Assembly (NCBI GenBank): GCA_963664585.2
Contig: CAXXEO010000019.1
Coordinates: 1 to 64,000 of the forward strand
DNA: 64,000 nucleotides
From: G963664585 sp963664585
GTDB lineage: Bacteria; Bacillota; Clostridia; Oscillospirales; Ruminococcaceae
Reading direction: 5' to 3'
The translations under genes and the position numbers were made by a program. The notes beneath the pieces were generated by a model, which searched no databases, was not told where the DNA came from, and saw only the letters and a program-made list of their open reading frames with translations. Of this stretch, positions 10,032-18,294 are shown in pieces (the stretch's first letter is position 1; every line of letters begins with the position of its first letter).

Positions 10032-10510
10032 ATCACCACCCCCATAACTAAAGCGATTGCAATCGCGAAAACAAAGCTCAAACAATTACGGACGATGGTA
10101 AATTTGATACCAAATTCCTTTTTCTCAAGAGGAAAGGTGACAATTCCCACCATTGTAAGCGTTGTTAAAAATGCGACCGCGGGAATAATACTGGCCCCTA
10201 CTTTGATCAGCGAGCCGACAAGAGGAAAGGCAACAAAAGCGGGAACTAATGTGATGCTTCCGACCAGAGCCGCCGCCAGTGTCGCGACCAGCGTATTGGA
10301 TTCGCCCAAATACCGCTTGATTGATTCCGGTGGGATAAAGGTTAGCAGTAAGCCGATCAAAAAAAGGATGCCGATAATCTCTCCAACCATATTTTTCATC
10401 ATGCTGCTTGACATTTTTATGGAACGCAGCGTTTTCTTTTTATCTTTCACCATGGAAATGATAAACCAGGTGACAGTAATGACCCAAATCGCAATGGTAA
10501 AGCCATCCAT
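10028..10510 (-). CDS. permease half-protein (YraQ/ArsP-like N-terminal half)
   Basis: A 160-residue protein with about five hydrophobic segments. The central block PAFVAFPLVGSLIKVGAS, followed by VTFPLEKKEFG, matches the corresponding block of the next gene. This indicates an ancestral internal duplication now encoded as two genes. It begins one base after the cupin stop and overlaps the next gene by 4 bp, so translation is coupled and the products probably assemble as a heterodimer. It lacks the CSCSS motif seen in the full-length permease at 18437. Substrate unknown. Confidence 0.72.
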   Translation of the reverse strand: MDGFTIAIWVITVTWFIISMVKDKKKTLRSIKMSSSMMKNMVGEIIGILFLIGLLLTFIPPESIKRYLGESNTLVATLAAALVGSITLVPAFVAFPLVGSLIKVGASIIPAVAFLTTLTMVGIVTFPLEKKEFGIKFTIVRNCLSFVFAIAIALVMGVVM

Positions 10511-10511
10511 A

Positions 10512-10838
10512 TTATCTGTCTCCGTAATTATTAGGATTGGGTGACTTTACAATAAAGAATTCAAGAATGTCGTCATCAAAATTGTTGATATTCATCCTGA
10601 CATGATAGGGTATATTGACGACATTACCCTGTCCGTATTTCGCTGGCTCCTGTTCGTCAAGCTTGATTGTCAGTATGCCTTTCATAATAACCAGATAGAC
10701 GTTAGAATTTGAAAAATGCTCTGGAAGGCCTTCTCCCAGATTGCATATCACATGATTGAGTGCCAGGTTTTCGTCATCCACAATTTTCTCGATCAGTTTA
10801 TCCTGTGAGTTTACAAAACGGTAGATTTTTTCTAACAT
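10512..10838 (-). CDS. small cupin-domain protein
   Basis: A 108-residue single-domain protein with the beta-rich pattern of a cupin: HFSNSNVYLVIMKGILTIKLD, then a glycine turn and NIPYHVRMNINNFDDDILEFFIV. The ATG at 10838 is preceded by AAAGGGGAAG; an ATG six codons earlier lies inside that RBS and was not used. It is the first gene of a leftward operon with the two permease halves and is divergent from a Crp/Fnr regulator. A small-ligand or metal-binding role is possible, but the usual cupin His/Glu metal set is incomplete, so function is open. Confidence 0.7.
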   Translation of the reverse strand: MLEKIYRFVNSQDKLIEKIVDDENLALNHVICNLGEGLPEHFSNSNVYLVIMKGILTIKLDEQEPAKYGQGNVVNIPYHVRMNINNFDDDILEFFIVKSPNPNNYGDR

Positions 10839-10862
10839 GATTACTTCCCCTTTCATAAAGCT

Positions 10863-10893
10863 GTTGACTGTATTATAATGTTATGCAGTCAAC
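10863..10893. promoter_or_regulatory. inverted repeat in divergent promoter region
   Basis: GTTGACTG at 10863-10870 and its exact complement CAGTCAAC at 10886-10893, separated by 15 AT-rich bases that include TATAAT. It lies between the cupin/permease operon and the Crp/Fnr gene, the right place for a regulator site. Which protein binds is not shown. Confidence 0.45.
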
Positions 10894-10898
10894 AATGC

Positions 10899-10914
10899 AG
10901 TAACCGCGGTTACT
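10899..10914. promoter_or_regulatory. perfect 16-bp palindrome, candidate operator
   Basis: AGTAACCGCGGTTACT reads identically on both strands. It sits 23 bp before the ATG of the Crp/Fnr regulator. The inner ACCGCGGTT recurs at 19467-19475, upstream of the second permease gene, suggesting one regulator controls both loci. Autoregulation by the adjacent Crp/Fnr protein is the simplest guess. Confidence 0.5.
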
Positions 10915-10937
10915 AATACAAAAGGAGTTGCCAGAAA

Positions 10938-11621
10938 ATGCGAAAATACATAAGCCTGCTGCAAAGTACAGATCTGTTCTATGGTTTCTCCTCTGCTGAA
11001 CTTGACGACCTGCTGTCCGATCCACTCTGCAAATTTAATGAGTATCCAAAAGGGACGATGATTTACTCTCAGAATGAGAAATGCAAAAGCTTGGACATTG
11101 TTTTGATCGGCGTGCTTTCGGTGCAAAAAATAGATTCAAATGGCAATATCTTAACGATCAGTGATTTTATAGCCGGAGATATTGTGGGCGGGAATTTGTT
11201 GTTTTCCCCAAAAAACTTTTATCCTATGACAGTCATCGCAAAAAGTGATCTGGCTATCCTGCATATCGATAAGGAATGCATCCTAGCACTTTGTCAGGGC
11301 AGTCAAACATTTTTAGTTCGTTTTTTACAGTCGATCTCCGATAAAACCCTGTTTCTGACTGATAGAATTAAATCGCTTACGATGAAGACGATTCGGCAGT
11401 ATATTATTGAGTTTTTGTTAGGGGAATATTATTTGCAAAATAGTGCCACGATTAAGATGCCGATGTCTAAAAAAGAGCTGGCGGAAAGATTTGGGATCCA
11501 AAGGCCATCACTTTCACGAGAGCTGAATAAAATGAGACGCGACGGACTTATTATATTTGATGCCCATTCGATTACCATCCGTGACGTCGCATTGTTAAGC
11601 AGTCTTCGTGTGCATACATAA
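10938..11621 (+). CDS. Crp/Fnr family transcriptional regulator
   Basis: A 227-residue regulator. The N-terminal cyclic-nucleotide-binding-type beta roll (~10-130) includes YPKGTMIYSQNEKCKSLDIV and FIAGDIVGGNLLF. A dimerisation helix follows, then a winged helix (~165-225) with recognition helix SKKELAERFGIQRPSLSREL. No N-terminal cysteine cluster of the classical Fnr kind is present, so a [4Fe-4S] oxygen sensor of that type is unlikely; the ligand is unknown. ATG preceded by AAAAGGAG. Divergent from the cupin/permease/ferredoxin operon, which it probably controls. Confidence 0.88.
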   Translation: MRKYISLLQSTDLFYGFSSAELDDLLSDPLCKFNEYPKGTMIYSQNEKCKSLDIVLIGVLSVQKIDSNGNILTISDFIAGDIVGGNLLFSPKNFYPMTVIAKSDLAILHIDKECILALCQGSQTFLVRFLQSISDKTLFLTDRIKSLTMKTIRQYIIEFLLGEYYLQNSATIKMPMSKKELAERFGIQRPSLSRELNKMRRDGLIIFDAHSITIRDVALLSSLRVHT

Positions 11622-11740
11622 ATCCGTCGCAGCGGACTTTTGCTGTGAGTGCCCGGTTATGGAGGACAGAGAAGCTCTTGTTACCATAGCTATACTGCCA
11701 CAAAGGCAGTGCAGTGTTTCTAAACAGATTTTCCAAATGC

Positions 11741-11796
11741 AAAAAGCAGAAGGCCTTTTGACAACGAATGTTGTTTTAAGACCTTCTGCTTTTTAT
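11741..11796 (+). terminator. intrinsic terminator after Crp/Fnr gene
   Basis: Long hairpin with arms AAAAAGCAGAAGG and CCTTCTGCTTTTT, ending in a T run, ~120 bp after the regulator stop. Confidence 0.75.
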
Positions 11797-11853
11797 TGAG
11801 AGTGGGGATATTAGCAGTTTATATTCAATCCAATTATATGGAGTTAAATGCCC

Positions 11854-11892
11854 TTGTATACTCCCCCACCCTCAGCAGGGGAGTATACAAGT
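11854..11892. repeat. GC-core palindrome with CTTGTATAC arms
   Basis: Arms CTTGTATACTCCCC and GGGGAGTATACAAG face each other around CACCCTCAGCA. It resembles the family B palindromes at 9199 and 54076 but lacks their tail. It lies just downstream of the leftward zinc-ribbon gene and may act as its terminator. Confidence 0.6.
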
Positions 11893-11903
11893 TACTTTTT
11901 GTT

Positions 11904-12368
11904 TTAATGCATAGTCCTCAACATTTGAGCCATAACCTCGCCCATAAGAATGCCAAACCCGATACTCAATACAAGCGTGATGATAAACAGAATTAGAGAT
12001 GCACGCGCAAAATTCTTTTTGTTGAGGTTGACAGAGCCTCCAAAGCTCCACATGAACAGCAACACGAGGTTTAAAATAGGGACACACATAAGAAGAAGCA
12101 TCCCCATGTAATTTCCTACAGTCAGAGGCTCGGTTCCGGTTGGCATCTGCGCGACATAGGCAGGACCCGTCGGCTGGGGCGGAGCATAGTTGTAGGCCGG
12201 TTGAGCAACAGGCGGTACATAGGCGGGCGGCGGGGTCGGTGCTGCAGTATAGGGGGTCTCCACTGCCGCCTTGGTAGCCCCTACTGGAACAGCCTCTTGC
12301 GCGGCTCCGCAGGTACCGCAGAATTTCGAACCATCGGGAAGCTGGCTTCCACAGTTTTCACAATACAT
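11904..12368 (-). CDS. zinc-ribbon membrane protein
   Basis: A 154-residue protein with an N-terminal zinc ribbon (Cys 3, 6, 17, 20 in CENCG...FCGTCG), a Pro/Ala/Tyr-rich linker (~35-78), and two membrane segments (~88-110 and ~122-145). This arrangement is common in Firmicutes membrane proteins of undefined role. ATG preceded by AAAGGGAGAAG. A second protein with the same type of ribbon lies at 13734, on the other side of the IS30-like element. Confidence 0.75.
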   Translation of the reverse strand: MYCENCGSQLPDGSKFCGTCGAAQEAVPVGATKAAVETPYTAAPTPPPAYVPPVAQPAYNYAPPQPTGPAYVAQMPTGTEPLTVGNYMGMLLLMCVPILNLVLLFMWSFGGSVNLNKKNFARASLILFIITLVLSIGFGILMGEVMAQMLRTMH

Positions 12369-12438
12369 TTTGTCTTCTCCCTTTCTTTGGCCCGCACCTG
12401 TAAAGCGCCAGCCGACCCATGTGATGCTAATCCAAAAT

Positions 12439-12537
12439 TATAGTTGATTAATTTGAAAACAAGCTTGTGATTTCTTCCCCCGCCGAAGGCGGGGGAAGAA
12501 AATGACGTTTTAACTATAGCCAGTTCTTAAGTTAATT
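12439..12537 (+). repeat. 106-bp MITE-like repeat, copy 1 (interrupted by IS)
   Basis: Begins TATAGTTGATTAA and contains the hairpin core TTCCCCCGCCGAAGGCGGGGG. The distal end is displaced to 13591-13601 (AATTGGCTATA) by the IS30-like insertion. Joining both parts restores the full repeat once the 4-bp duplication AATT (12534-12537 and 13591-13594) is counted once. Confidence 0.88.
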
Positions 12538-13590
12538 GCTACATTGTAAAATGAAATGCGACAGAAAAAAGATAGCCCAAGGCAGCCAAAACGTGTAGAA
12601 TAGAGTTTGCAACAACAACATTCACACAAGGAGGCAGCCATGAGCCACCACCATTTTACAACATTCGAACGAGGAAAGATAGAGGAACTCCGTCAAATCG
12701 GATATACGACCCGGAAAATCGCATCACGTCTGGGATGTCACCACAGCACTATCGCTAGAGAATTGAAACGTTTTTACGGTGCCCGAGCGTATAACGCAGA
12801 AGAAGCACAACTGGATTACCAGAAGAAACGGCACAACAGCAAACCTCAAGGGAAATGGAACGAGGAGTTGTGCGCAGCTGTGGCAGAAAAGCTGAAAGAG
12901 ACCTGGTCGCCAGAACAAATATCACATACCGTTACTTCAAGCCAACTGAGCTTTAAAACCATATACAACTGGCTTTATGCCGGACGACTGAACGGACTCA
13001 CCGCAGATGTGCTGCGCCGTAATGGAAAAAAGAGAAGCTGTAAAAATCTTGCGCATTATGCTCGTGGTACTTCTATCCACAAGAGACCCAAAGAGGTATA
13101 TACCAGAGAAACATTTGGGCATTGGGAACTTGATACGGTGGTTTTCTCTAGGGGTTCCAGCGGTTGCTTGGCCACCTTTGTGGAACGAAAAACAAGGTTC
13201 TATACAGCCGTTCCCATTCCTGATCGAACGGCAGCTTCCATGGAAGCTGCAATCAAGCACCTGCACACTTTATTGCCACAAGGCACATTCAAAACAGCAA
13301 CAACAGATCGTGGCGGTGAATTTGCCTGTTATGATGTAATCCAGAAAGATCTAGGCTTAACTCTTTATTTCGCTGATCCATATTGTCCGCATCAGAGAGG
13401 AAGCAATGAGTACGGTAACGGTTTGCTCAGAGAGTTCTTTCCGAAAGGTACTGTTCTGTCAACTGTTTCTCATCAAAACCTGTCTTCTTCTCTTCTGCTT
13501 ATAAACAATAGACCCCGAAAATGTCTTAATTGGAATACACCTTCCCAGCTCTTTCTACTCGAACTGTCGCATTTGGCTTGACAATGTAGC
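12538..13590 (+). mobile_element. IS30-like insertion sequence, copy 1
   Basis: A 1053-bp element. Its ends are imperfect inverted repeats of about 27 bp: GCTACATTGT followed by AAATGCGACAG at the left, and the complement CTGTCGCATTT ... ACAATGTAGC at the right. AATT flanks both sides as a probable 4-bp target duplication. The element carries one transposase gene. It is inserted 7 bp from the end of a MITE-like repeat. Confidence 0.9.
12640..13581 (+). CDS. IS30 family transposase
   Basis: 313 residues from ATG 12640 (AAGGAGG upstream). The N-terminal HTH contains TTFERGKIEELRQIGYTTRK and SRLGCHHSTIARELKRF. The C-terminal DDE integrase core has GHWELDTVV (first Asp), TTDRGGEF (second Asp) and a Glu in HQRGSNEYGNGLLREFFPKG. 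This is the usual IS30 length and motif set, and the frame is intact, so copy 1 could be active. A nearly identical but frameshifted gene is at 22439-23381. Confidence 0.95.
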   Translation: MSHHHFTTFERGKIEELRQIGYTTRKIASRLGCHHSTIARELKRFYGARAYNAEEAQLDYQKKRHNSKPQGKWNEELCAAVAEKLKETWSPEQISHTVTSSQLSFKTIYNWLYAGRLNGLTADVLRRNGKKRSCKNLAHYARGTSIHKRPKEVYTRETFGHWELDTVVFSRGSSGCLATFVERKTRFYTAVPIPDRTAASMEAAIKHLHTLLPQGTFKTATTDRGGEFACYDVIQKDLGLTLYFADPYCPHQRGSNEYGNGLLREFFPKGTVLSTVSHQNLSSSLLLINNRPRKCLNWNTPSQLFLLELSHLA

Positions 13591-13733
13591 AATTGGCTAT
13601 AAATAACAATATTCCTGTCTCTGCTTCTCTGACAACAGTTGGGAAACAGAGACAAAAATATATATCATTGAAACAAAATTTAATATAAAGACGGCCTATA
13701 AGACCCGGTCTTCCATATGATGAAAATATCCCC

Positions 13734-14426
13734 TTATTTTAAAAGCGGACATTTGCACCGGAAGCAACAATCATCTTGTATGTTATTTAAGCTGGCACAT
13801 GCGTTGCAAAAAACAATGGAGTCCCTTGATTTGTCGTATTTTTCATAAGAATTGAGTCCCTTATGGTGTCGTACTCTGTCGCCAATCTGATAATAATTGT
13901 ACTGCGTGTCGCTATCCTCTATGCTCAGTTTGTACTTTTTTCCATCCTCGCTTCGGATTAAAACGGTATACAATATGTAGTTTTCATAATAATATTCCTT
14001 GTCATTGCCACCAACCGATTTCTGACGGCGCTTCTTCTCAATTTTTTTGTCAACGACTGTTCCATCCCAGGTTTTGCTGCTGTTCCTGCCCAATATTTGA
14101 AAAAAAGCAATGGCAACAAACATACCGCCAACACCAATGCCAATGAATAGAGCCTGTGGATTTTCCATTTCTGAGCTGGTCTCTCCATAGATGAAAAACC
14201 CAATGATGGCAACAGCAGCGAGAATCAGCGAGAAAATAAATGCCCATCTGTTTGAATTTTTGACATATTTTTTAAATGCCGGGTCTTGAATCCTAGCCGA
14301 AAACCCGACAAGGCCGGAACCGGGGGCTGGTTGTACCGCCTGATTTGTAGGATCCTGCGCCCTCCCGCAGGTTTTGCAAAACTTCGCATGATCTGACAAC
14401 GTGGCACCACAATACCGACAAACCAT
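13734..14426 (-). CDS. zinc-ribbon membrane protein with second C-terminal Cys cluster
   Basis: A 230-residue protein: N-terminal zinc ribbon (Cys 3, 6, 17, 20 in CRYCG...FCKTCG), two membrane segments (~58-77 and ~88-108), a soluble domain (~115-205) containing TVVDKKIEKKRR, and a C-terminal zinc ribbon with CNACASLNN...CCFRCKC. The middle part resembles DUF3592-like beta domains only loosely. ATG with AGGAGAG upstream. Function unknown; the two ribbons suggest metal-stabilised interaction surfaces on the cytoplasmic side. Confidence 0.7.
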   Translation of the reverse strand: MVCRYCGATLSDHAKFCKTCGRAQDPTNQAVQPAPGSGLVGFSARIQDPAFKKYVKNSNRWAFIFSLILAAVAIIGFFIYGETSSEMENPQALFIGIGVGGMFVAIAFFQILGRNSSKTWDGTVVDKKIEKKRRQKSVGGNDKEYYYENYILYTVLIRSEDGKKYKLSIEDSDTQYNYYQIGDRVRHHKGLNSYEKYDKSRDSIVFCNACASLNNIQDDCCFRCKCPLLK

Positions 14427-14833
14427 AAAATTCTCTCCTATTCATCTGTCACTACCTAAATAACTATTTTCTACAATCAGAAGCTGTTTAATTTGAAATT
14501 CGATCAAAAGGATTTCAGCGTGGCTGATGTCCGGAGGATCTATAGGGCGCATTATTAACCGAGCGTTTCTACCAAAAAGGACAAGAGAAGCAGCGATTTT
14601 CATTGCACTTGCGGCAACAAAAAGAAAAAGCCTTTAGTGGTCAGTTCATGCTTAAACATATCTGCTTTCTTTAAAGGTTTACTCATCTGTTATTCTAAAG
14701 TACGCCGCTCAAAAAGTCGTCACCCATATTAGGTGAATGATGTCTAAACCCTCTCACCCTTTTCGGGCGAGGGTAAGGACAGCGCTTTTTTACAGACTAT
14801 CTGAGCTTTTTGCCAGATGGCCGACTGCCCCTG
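14427..14833. other. intergenic, no gene recognised
   Basis: About 400 bp without a convincing frame. A hairpin with arms CCCTCTCACCC and GGGCGAGGG at ~14750-14772 lies downstream of the leftward histidine kinase gene and could end its transcript. The rest is AT-rich and holds the upstream region of the zinc-ribbon gene at 13734. Confidence 0.4.
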
Positions 14834-16267
14834 TCAAAATTCAAATCGGAACTCTGTTTCTTCATTTTGTCTGCTGCTTACCGAAACGCCAATATGATGT
14901 CTGTCGGCAATCTGTTTGGCAATGGCGAGTCCAAGGCCGGTGCCGCTTTTATTCTCTTCGGACGTCGTCTTGTAAAAACGTTCAAAAATGTAAGGGAGAT
15001 CCTCATTCGAAATTCCGGCTCCGTTGTCCCGGATGGTTATGATCCTATCTTTTAAAGTGACAGTAACAACACCATTTTGAGGGGAGAATTTAATGGCATT
15101 ATCAAGAACAATGAGCAGCATTTGGCGCAGGCGGCCATAATCTCCGGAAATCACACACATTTGCGTGGCCTGCTCCTGTCTGATGGTGACATTTTTTACC
15201 TTCGCCATATATCCGGCGCTGTGCACTGCATCATTTACCACATCGCACAGGCTCAGCTCTTGCATTTCCATTTTGAAATCAGCATTCTGCAGTCGGGACA
15301 AATCGAGCAGATCGTTGACGAGCCGCTGCAAGAAAAGGCACTCTTTCAGCATTTGACAGTGATATTCCTTCACTTGTTTGGGGTCGTTGACGACATCATC
15401 GCAGAGAGCTTCAAGCGAGCCGCGCATCACAGTGACAGGCGTCCGAAGCTCATGCGAGATGTTGGATACAAAATCCTGACGGAGCTGGGATAGATGCTCA
15501 CTTTCGCGGCTGGCCTGATCAAGCCGCCCACTGAGGGTATCAATTGCAGCGGCGAGCTCGCCGATTTCGTCCTTTTGCTGCACACCGGTTTTGGCGTTGT
15601 AATCACCGCTGGCAAGCTGCATAGCAGAAATTCTCATCATTTTCAAAGGCTTTGTAAAAGTAACTGCAAGTATAATGGACAATAGCACAGAAAGTACAAG
15701 CGCTGCGGACATGCTGATCGCTAAGGCTTCGATGCCCTGGAAAATCGCTTCGTCCACGCCTTCAACAGGTGAATGCAAAAGCAAGGCGCCGATTACTTTA
15801 CCCCCTGATTCAATTGGCGTACCGATGGTCAAAGTGGGCGTGTTTAAAAGATTGCTGAAACCCTCGCTGAAGGTAGTGTTGCCGGCAAAAACCTCTTTGA
15901 CGACCTGCTCGGCATCCTGCGGCAAATCAGTGAAGTTTACCTGTAGATGCGTCATTTGTCCGCTTGTAATCAGCTCAAGATTTTCGTTCACAATCCACAC
16001 ATCCGCCATCGCGATATCATCCAAAAAGCGAAGATATGCGCCATAGCCACCCTGCATAGGACCCATTCCCATTCCCGGGTTTGTACCTCCTATGATGCCA
16101 GAAAGCGTACTTGCCATGGTGACTGCGCGTTTTTGCAGATCTGCTTTGTGAAGGGCAATTGTATGGCTTTTAAAAAGTGCGATAAAAATGCTGCCAATAA
16201 TCAAAGAAAATAAAAGCAGCGCGGCGGCGAAGTACAGTGTGAGTTTAAACGCTATTTTATTTTTCAT
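14834..16267 (-). CDS. two-component sensor histidine kinase
   Basis: A 477-residue kinase: membrane segment (~10-30), extracytoplasmic sensor (~35-170, with a Gly/Met-rich MGMGPMQGGYG stretch), second membrane segment (~180-205), HAMP, and HisKA with the acceptor His in SNISHELRTPVTVMRG (~271). The HATPase has LLIVLDNAIKFS, DNGAGIS and GTGLGLAIA. Its ATG overlaps the end of the response regulator gene by 11 bp, so the two are co-translated. The pair is divergent from the DUF2680-type secreted protein at 17261, a likely target. Confidence 0.93.
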   Translation of the reverse strand: MKNKIAFKLTLYFAAALLLFSLIIGSIFIALFKSHTIALHKADLQKRAVTMASTLSGIIGGTNPGMGMGPMQGGYGAYLRFLDDIAMADVWIVNENLELITSGQMTHLQVNFTDLPQDAEQVVKEVFAGNTTFSEGFSNLLNTPTLTIGTPIESGGKVIGALLLHSPVEGVDEAIFQGIEALAISMSAALVLSVLLSIILAVTFTKPLKMMRISAMQLASGDYNAKTGVQQKDEIGELAAAIDTLSGRLDQASRESEHLSQLRQDFVSNISHELRTPVTVMRGSLEALCDDVVNDPKQVKEYHCQMLKECLFLQRLVNDLLDLSRLQNADFKMEMQELSLCDVVNDAVHSAGYMAKVKNVTIRQEQATQMCVISGDYGRLRQMLLIVLDNAIKFSPQNGVVTVTLKDRIITIRDNGAGISNEDLPYIFERFYKTTSEENKSGTGLGLAIAKQIADRHHIGVSVSSRQNEETEFRFEF

Positions 16268-16952
16268 CTGTTTTCACCTCAAATTTGTAACCGACCCCCC
16301 ATATCGTTTTGATTTCCCATTTGTCATGGATAAATTCATCCAGTTTGGCGCGCAAGCGCTTGATATGTGAGTCAACCGTACGGTTGTCCCCAAAATAATC
16401 ATAACCCCACAAGCTATTTAGCAGGTTGTCACGTGAAAACACCTTGCCTTTATGGGTGGCAAGCGTCCACAATAGCTCGATTTCTTTTTTTGTCAGCGAT
16501 ACGATATTATTATCAATTGCCACAATATAATCGTCTAGATTAATTTTCAAATTGTCATAAGAGAAAGTTTGTTGCTTTTGTCCATCCTCGCGCGTGATTC
16601 TTCTTAGGATGGAACGCACCCGGGCCATCACTTCGCCGGGTGAGAAAGGCTTTACAATATAATCATCCGCGCCAATATCCAGCCCCATGATCTTTTCAAA
16701 ATCCTCTCCTCTAGCCGTAATCATGATAATTGGCACATTGGAAGTCTTGCGAATTTCACGGCATACCTCAAATCCGTCCATTTTAGGCATCATGACATCA
16801 AGCAGAATAATATCGGGCTGCAGCTTTTGAAACAGTTCAATGGTCTCCAGCCCATCAAGGGCAACTTTTGGCATAAAGCCTTCTTTTTTTGCGTACTCCT
16901 CTAAAATAGAAGTAATTTGCTTATTATCATCCGCAATCAAAATTGTCGGCAT
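16257..16952 (-). CDS. OmpR/PhoB family response regulator
   Basis: 231 residues. The receiver domain has IADDN, the phospho-acceptor Asp in DIILLDVMMPKMDG (~52), a conserved Thr in MITARG and Lys in DYIVKPFSPGE. The winged-helix output domain (~135-228) ends with GYDYFGDNRTVDSHIKRLRAK and IWGVGYKFE, typical of OmpR/PhoB. First gene of the regulator-kinase pair. Confidence 0.95.
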   Translation of the reverse strand: MPTILIADDNKQITSILEEYAKKEGFMPKVALDGLETIELFQKLQPDIILLDVMMPKMDGFEVCREIRKTSNVPIIMITARGEDFEKIMGLDIGADDYIVKPFSPGEVMARVRSILRRITREDGQKQQTFSYDNLKINLDDYIVAIDNNIVSLTKKEIELLWTLATHKGKVFSRDNLLNSLWGYDYFGDNRTVDSHIKRLRAKLDEFIHDKWEIKTIWGVGYKFEVKTDEK

Positions 16953-17027
16953 ACGATCACCCCTGACTCTTTTTTGTAAAGAAAGAAAATGATAGTTCCA
17001 CTAAATAAAGTGAAATGAGCTTTGTAA

Positions 17028-17052
17028 TCTCCCCCGCCCCCGGCGGGGGAGA
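17028..17052. repeat. GC-core palindrome
   Basis: ATCTCCCCCGCC and its complement GGCGGGGGAGAT around CCC, between the divergent regulator and secreted-protein genes. Perfect 11-12 bp arms with the same core as the MITE-like repeats, but without their flanks. Confidence 0.65.
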
Positions 17053-17260
17053 TAACATCCTATTTTCCTGTTCTTATTTGCAACTGCTATAATCATAACA
17101 TATTGTAAAAAAAATCGGTGACAAAATCATGTCTTTTTACGGATGAAACTACACATAATAAAAAAATTAAAAACACACTTTTGCCATATCGCCCCTGTAT
17201 TCTATAGACATAGCAAAGAATGATTTGCTAAAAACAGTATCCATAAGGAGGTCATATTCA

Positions 17261-17719
17261 ATGACAAAGGGAAAGAAACTCGCCATACTCGTCATGATGG
17301 TGCTAACAATCAGCGCTATTACCATCACTGCATTCGCATCCAATTACAAAACACCTGCTGAGGCAGCCGCGGCACTAACCGGAAAAACAGTTGAAGCTAT
17401 TATTGCCGACAAAGCAGAATCGGGCAAATCCTATGGGACACTTGCCAATGATGCCGGCAAGCTGGCGGAGTTTAAAACCGAAATTCTTTCGATGAGAAAG
17501 GATGCTTTAGCCCAAAAAGTTGCGGATGGAACAATGACACAGGAGAGAGCGGATGAAATCATCGCCGCTATGGAAGATCGCCAGGCAACTTGCGATGGAA
17601 CAGGTACAGGCGGAACCGGACGGAGCATGGGCGCCTGTTTTGGAGGTATGACCGGCAAAGGACAGGGCGGTACAGGACGCGGGCAGGGTTCGTGCGGTGG
17701 CACCTGTCAGGTTAAATAA
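17261..17719 (+). CDS. secreted DUF2680-type protein with Gly/Cys-rich tail
   Basis: 152 residues from ATG 17261 (AAGGAGG upstream). Signal peptide ~1-26 (KKLAILVMMVLTISAITITA, cleavage near FAS). A helical region (~28-110) carries KTPAEAAAALTGKTVEAIIA and ADGTMTQERADEIIAAM, which resemble DUF2680 proteins of clostridia. The tail (~115-152) is Gly-rich with four Cys (ATCDG, GACFGG, GSCGGTC). Exported, function unknown. Divergent promoter shared with a two-component system. The Cys could bind metal or form disulphides (inference). Confidence 0.75.
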   Translation: MTKGKKLAILVMMVLTISAITITAFASNYKTPAEAAAALTGKTVEAIIADKAESGKSYGTLANDAGKLAEFKTEILSMRKDALAQKVADGTMTQERADEIIAAMEDRQATCDGTGTGGTGRSMGACFGGMTGKGQGGTGRGQGSCGGTCQVK

Positions 17720-17726
17720 AGGTACA

Positions 17727-17882
17727 AAATAAAAGCACCCGGCGAGGCGCAAATACAAATCCTAAATTAAACGGCAATAAGACTGCCTCAGTTTTCCCCC
17801 CTTGGGTGGGAAAACTGAGGCAAAACATAAAACGCCGTATGCAAAGGATTTAGTATGGATAACCTCGCCGGGCGTTTTGTGT
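17727..17882. repeat. large nested imperfect palindrome
   Basis: Outer arms AAAAGCACCCGGCGAGG and CCTCGCCGGGCG...GTGTGCTTT face each other across ~150 bp. Inside is a nearly perfect hairpin, TGCCTCAGTTTTCCC with GGGAAAACTGAGGCA (17784-17822). The inner hairpin can end transcription of the secreted-protein gene; the outer arms suggest a folded RNA or a mobile palindromic unit. A further short hairpin (AAGCCCATCG/CGATGGGCTT, ~17999-18026) precedes the thioredoxin gene end. Confidence 0.55.
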
Positions 17883-18054
17883 GCTTTAAGCATTCTGGTT
17901 ATATGATGTTGCAAAAATTCTAATAGAGCGCGAAACCGCTTTTGCTTTTTATAAGGATAATAAGCATTGCAAGCAATGCTTTTAAGACGTATAGAGAAGC
18001 CCATCGATTTAGACGATGGGCTTCTGTTAAATATTGTCGATGCTTTCAATTGAC

Positions 18055-18294
18055 TTATTTTGCCGCCCCGATAATCTTAACAATTTCTTTCGGTTTTAAC
18101 ACCTTGCCCATTGAAACCACCTTTTCATCAACGACAAGTGCGGGTGTGGTCATGACTCCATACGAGGCAATTTCAGAAAAATCGGTTACCTTGACAATCT
18201 CAGCCTGAAGGTCAAGCTCTGAAAGCGCCGCCTTTGTGTTTTCAGTCAGTGCCACGCAGTATTTACAGCCAGAACCTAAAATTTTGATAATCAT
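18055..18294 (-). CDS. small thioredoxin/glutaredoxin-like protein
   Basis: 79 residues with a redox CxxC (C10-K-Y-C13 in GSGCKYC) and a cis-proline loop VMTTPALVVDEKVV. This is the mini-thioredoxin (TM0996/MTH895-type) family, which often sits beside YraQ/ArsP permeases. ATG preceded by GAGGAG. It lies downstream of the full-length permease gene on the same strand and is probably cotranscribed, giving a thiol partner to the transporter (inference). Confidence 0.88.
   Translation of the reverse strand: MIIKILGSGCKYCVALTENTKAALSELDLQAEIVKVTDFSEIASYGVMTTPALVVDEKVVSMGKVLKPKEIVKIIGAAK

Noticed and set aside
12607..12639. TTG at 12607 as transposase start
   Set aside because: ATG 12640 has AAGGAGG at ideal distance and matches the usual IS30 N terminus; the extension is part of the left end of the element.
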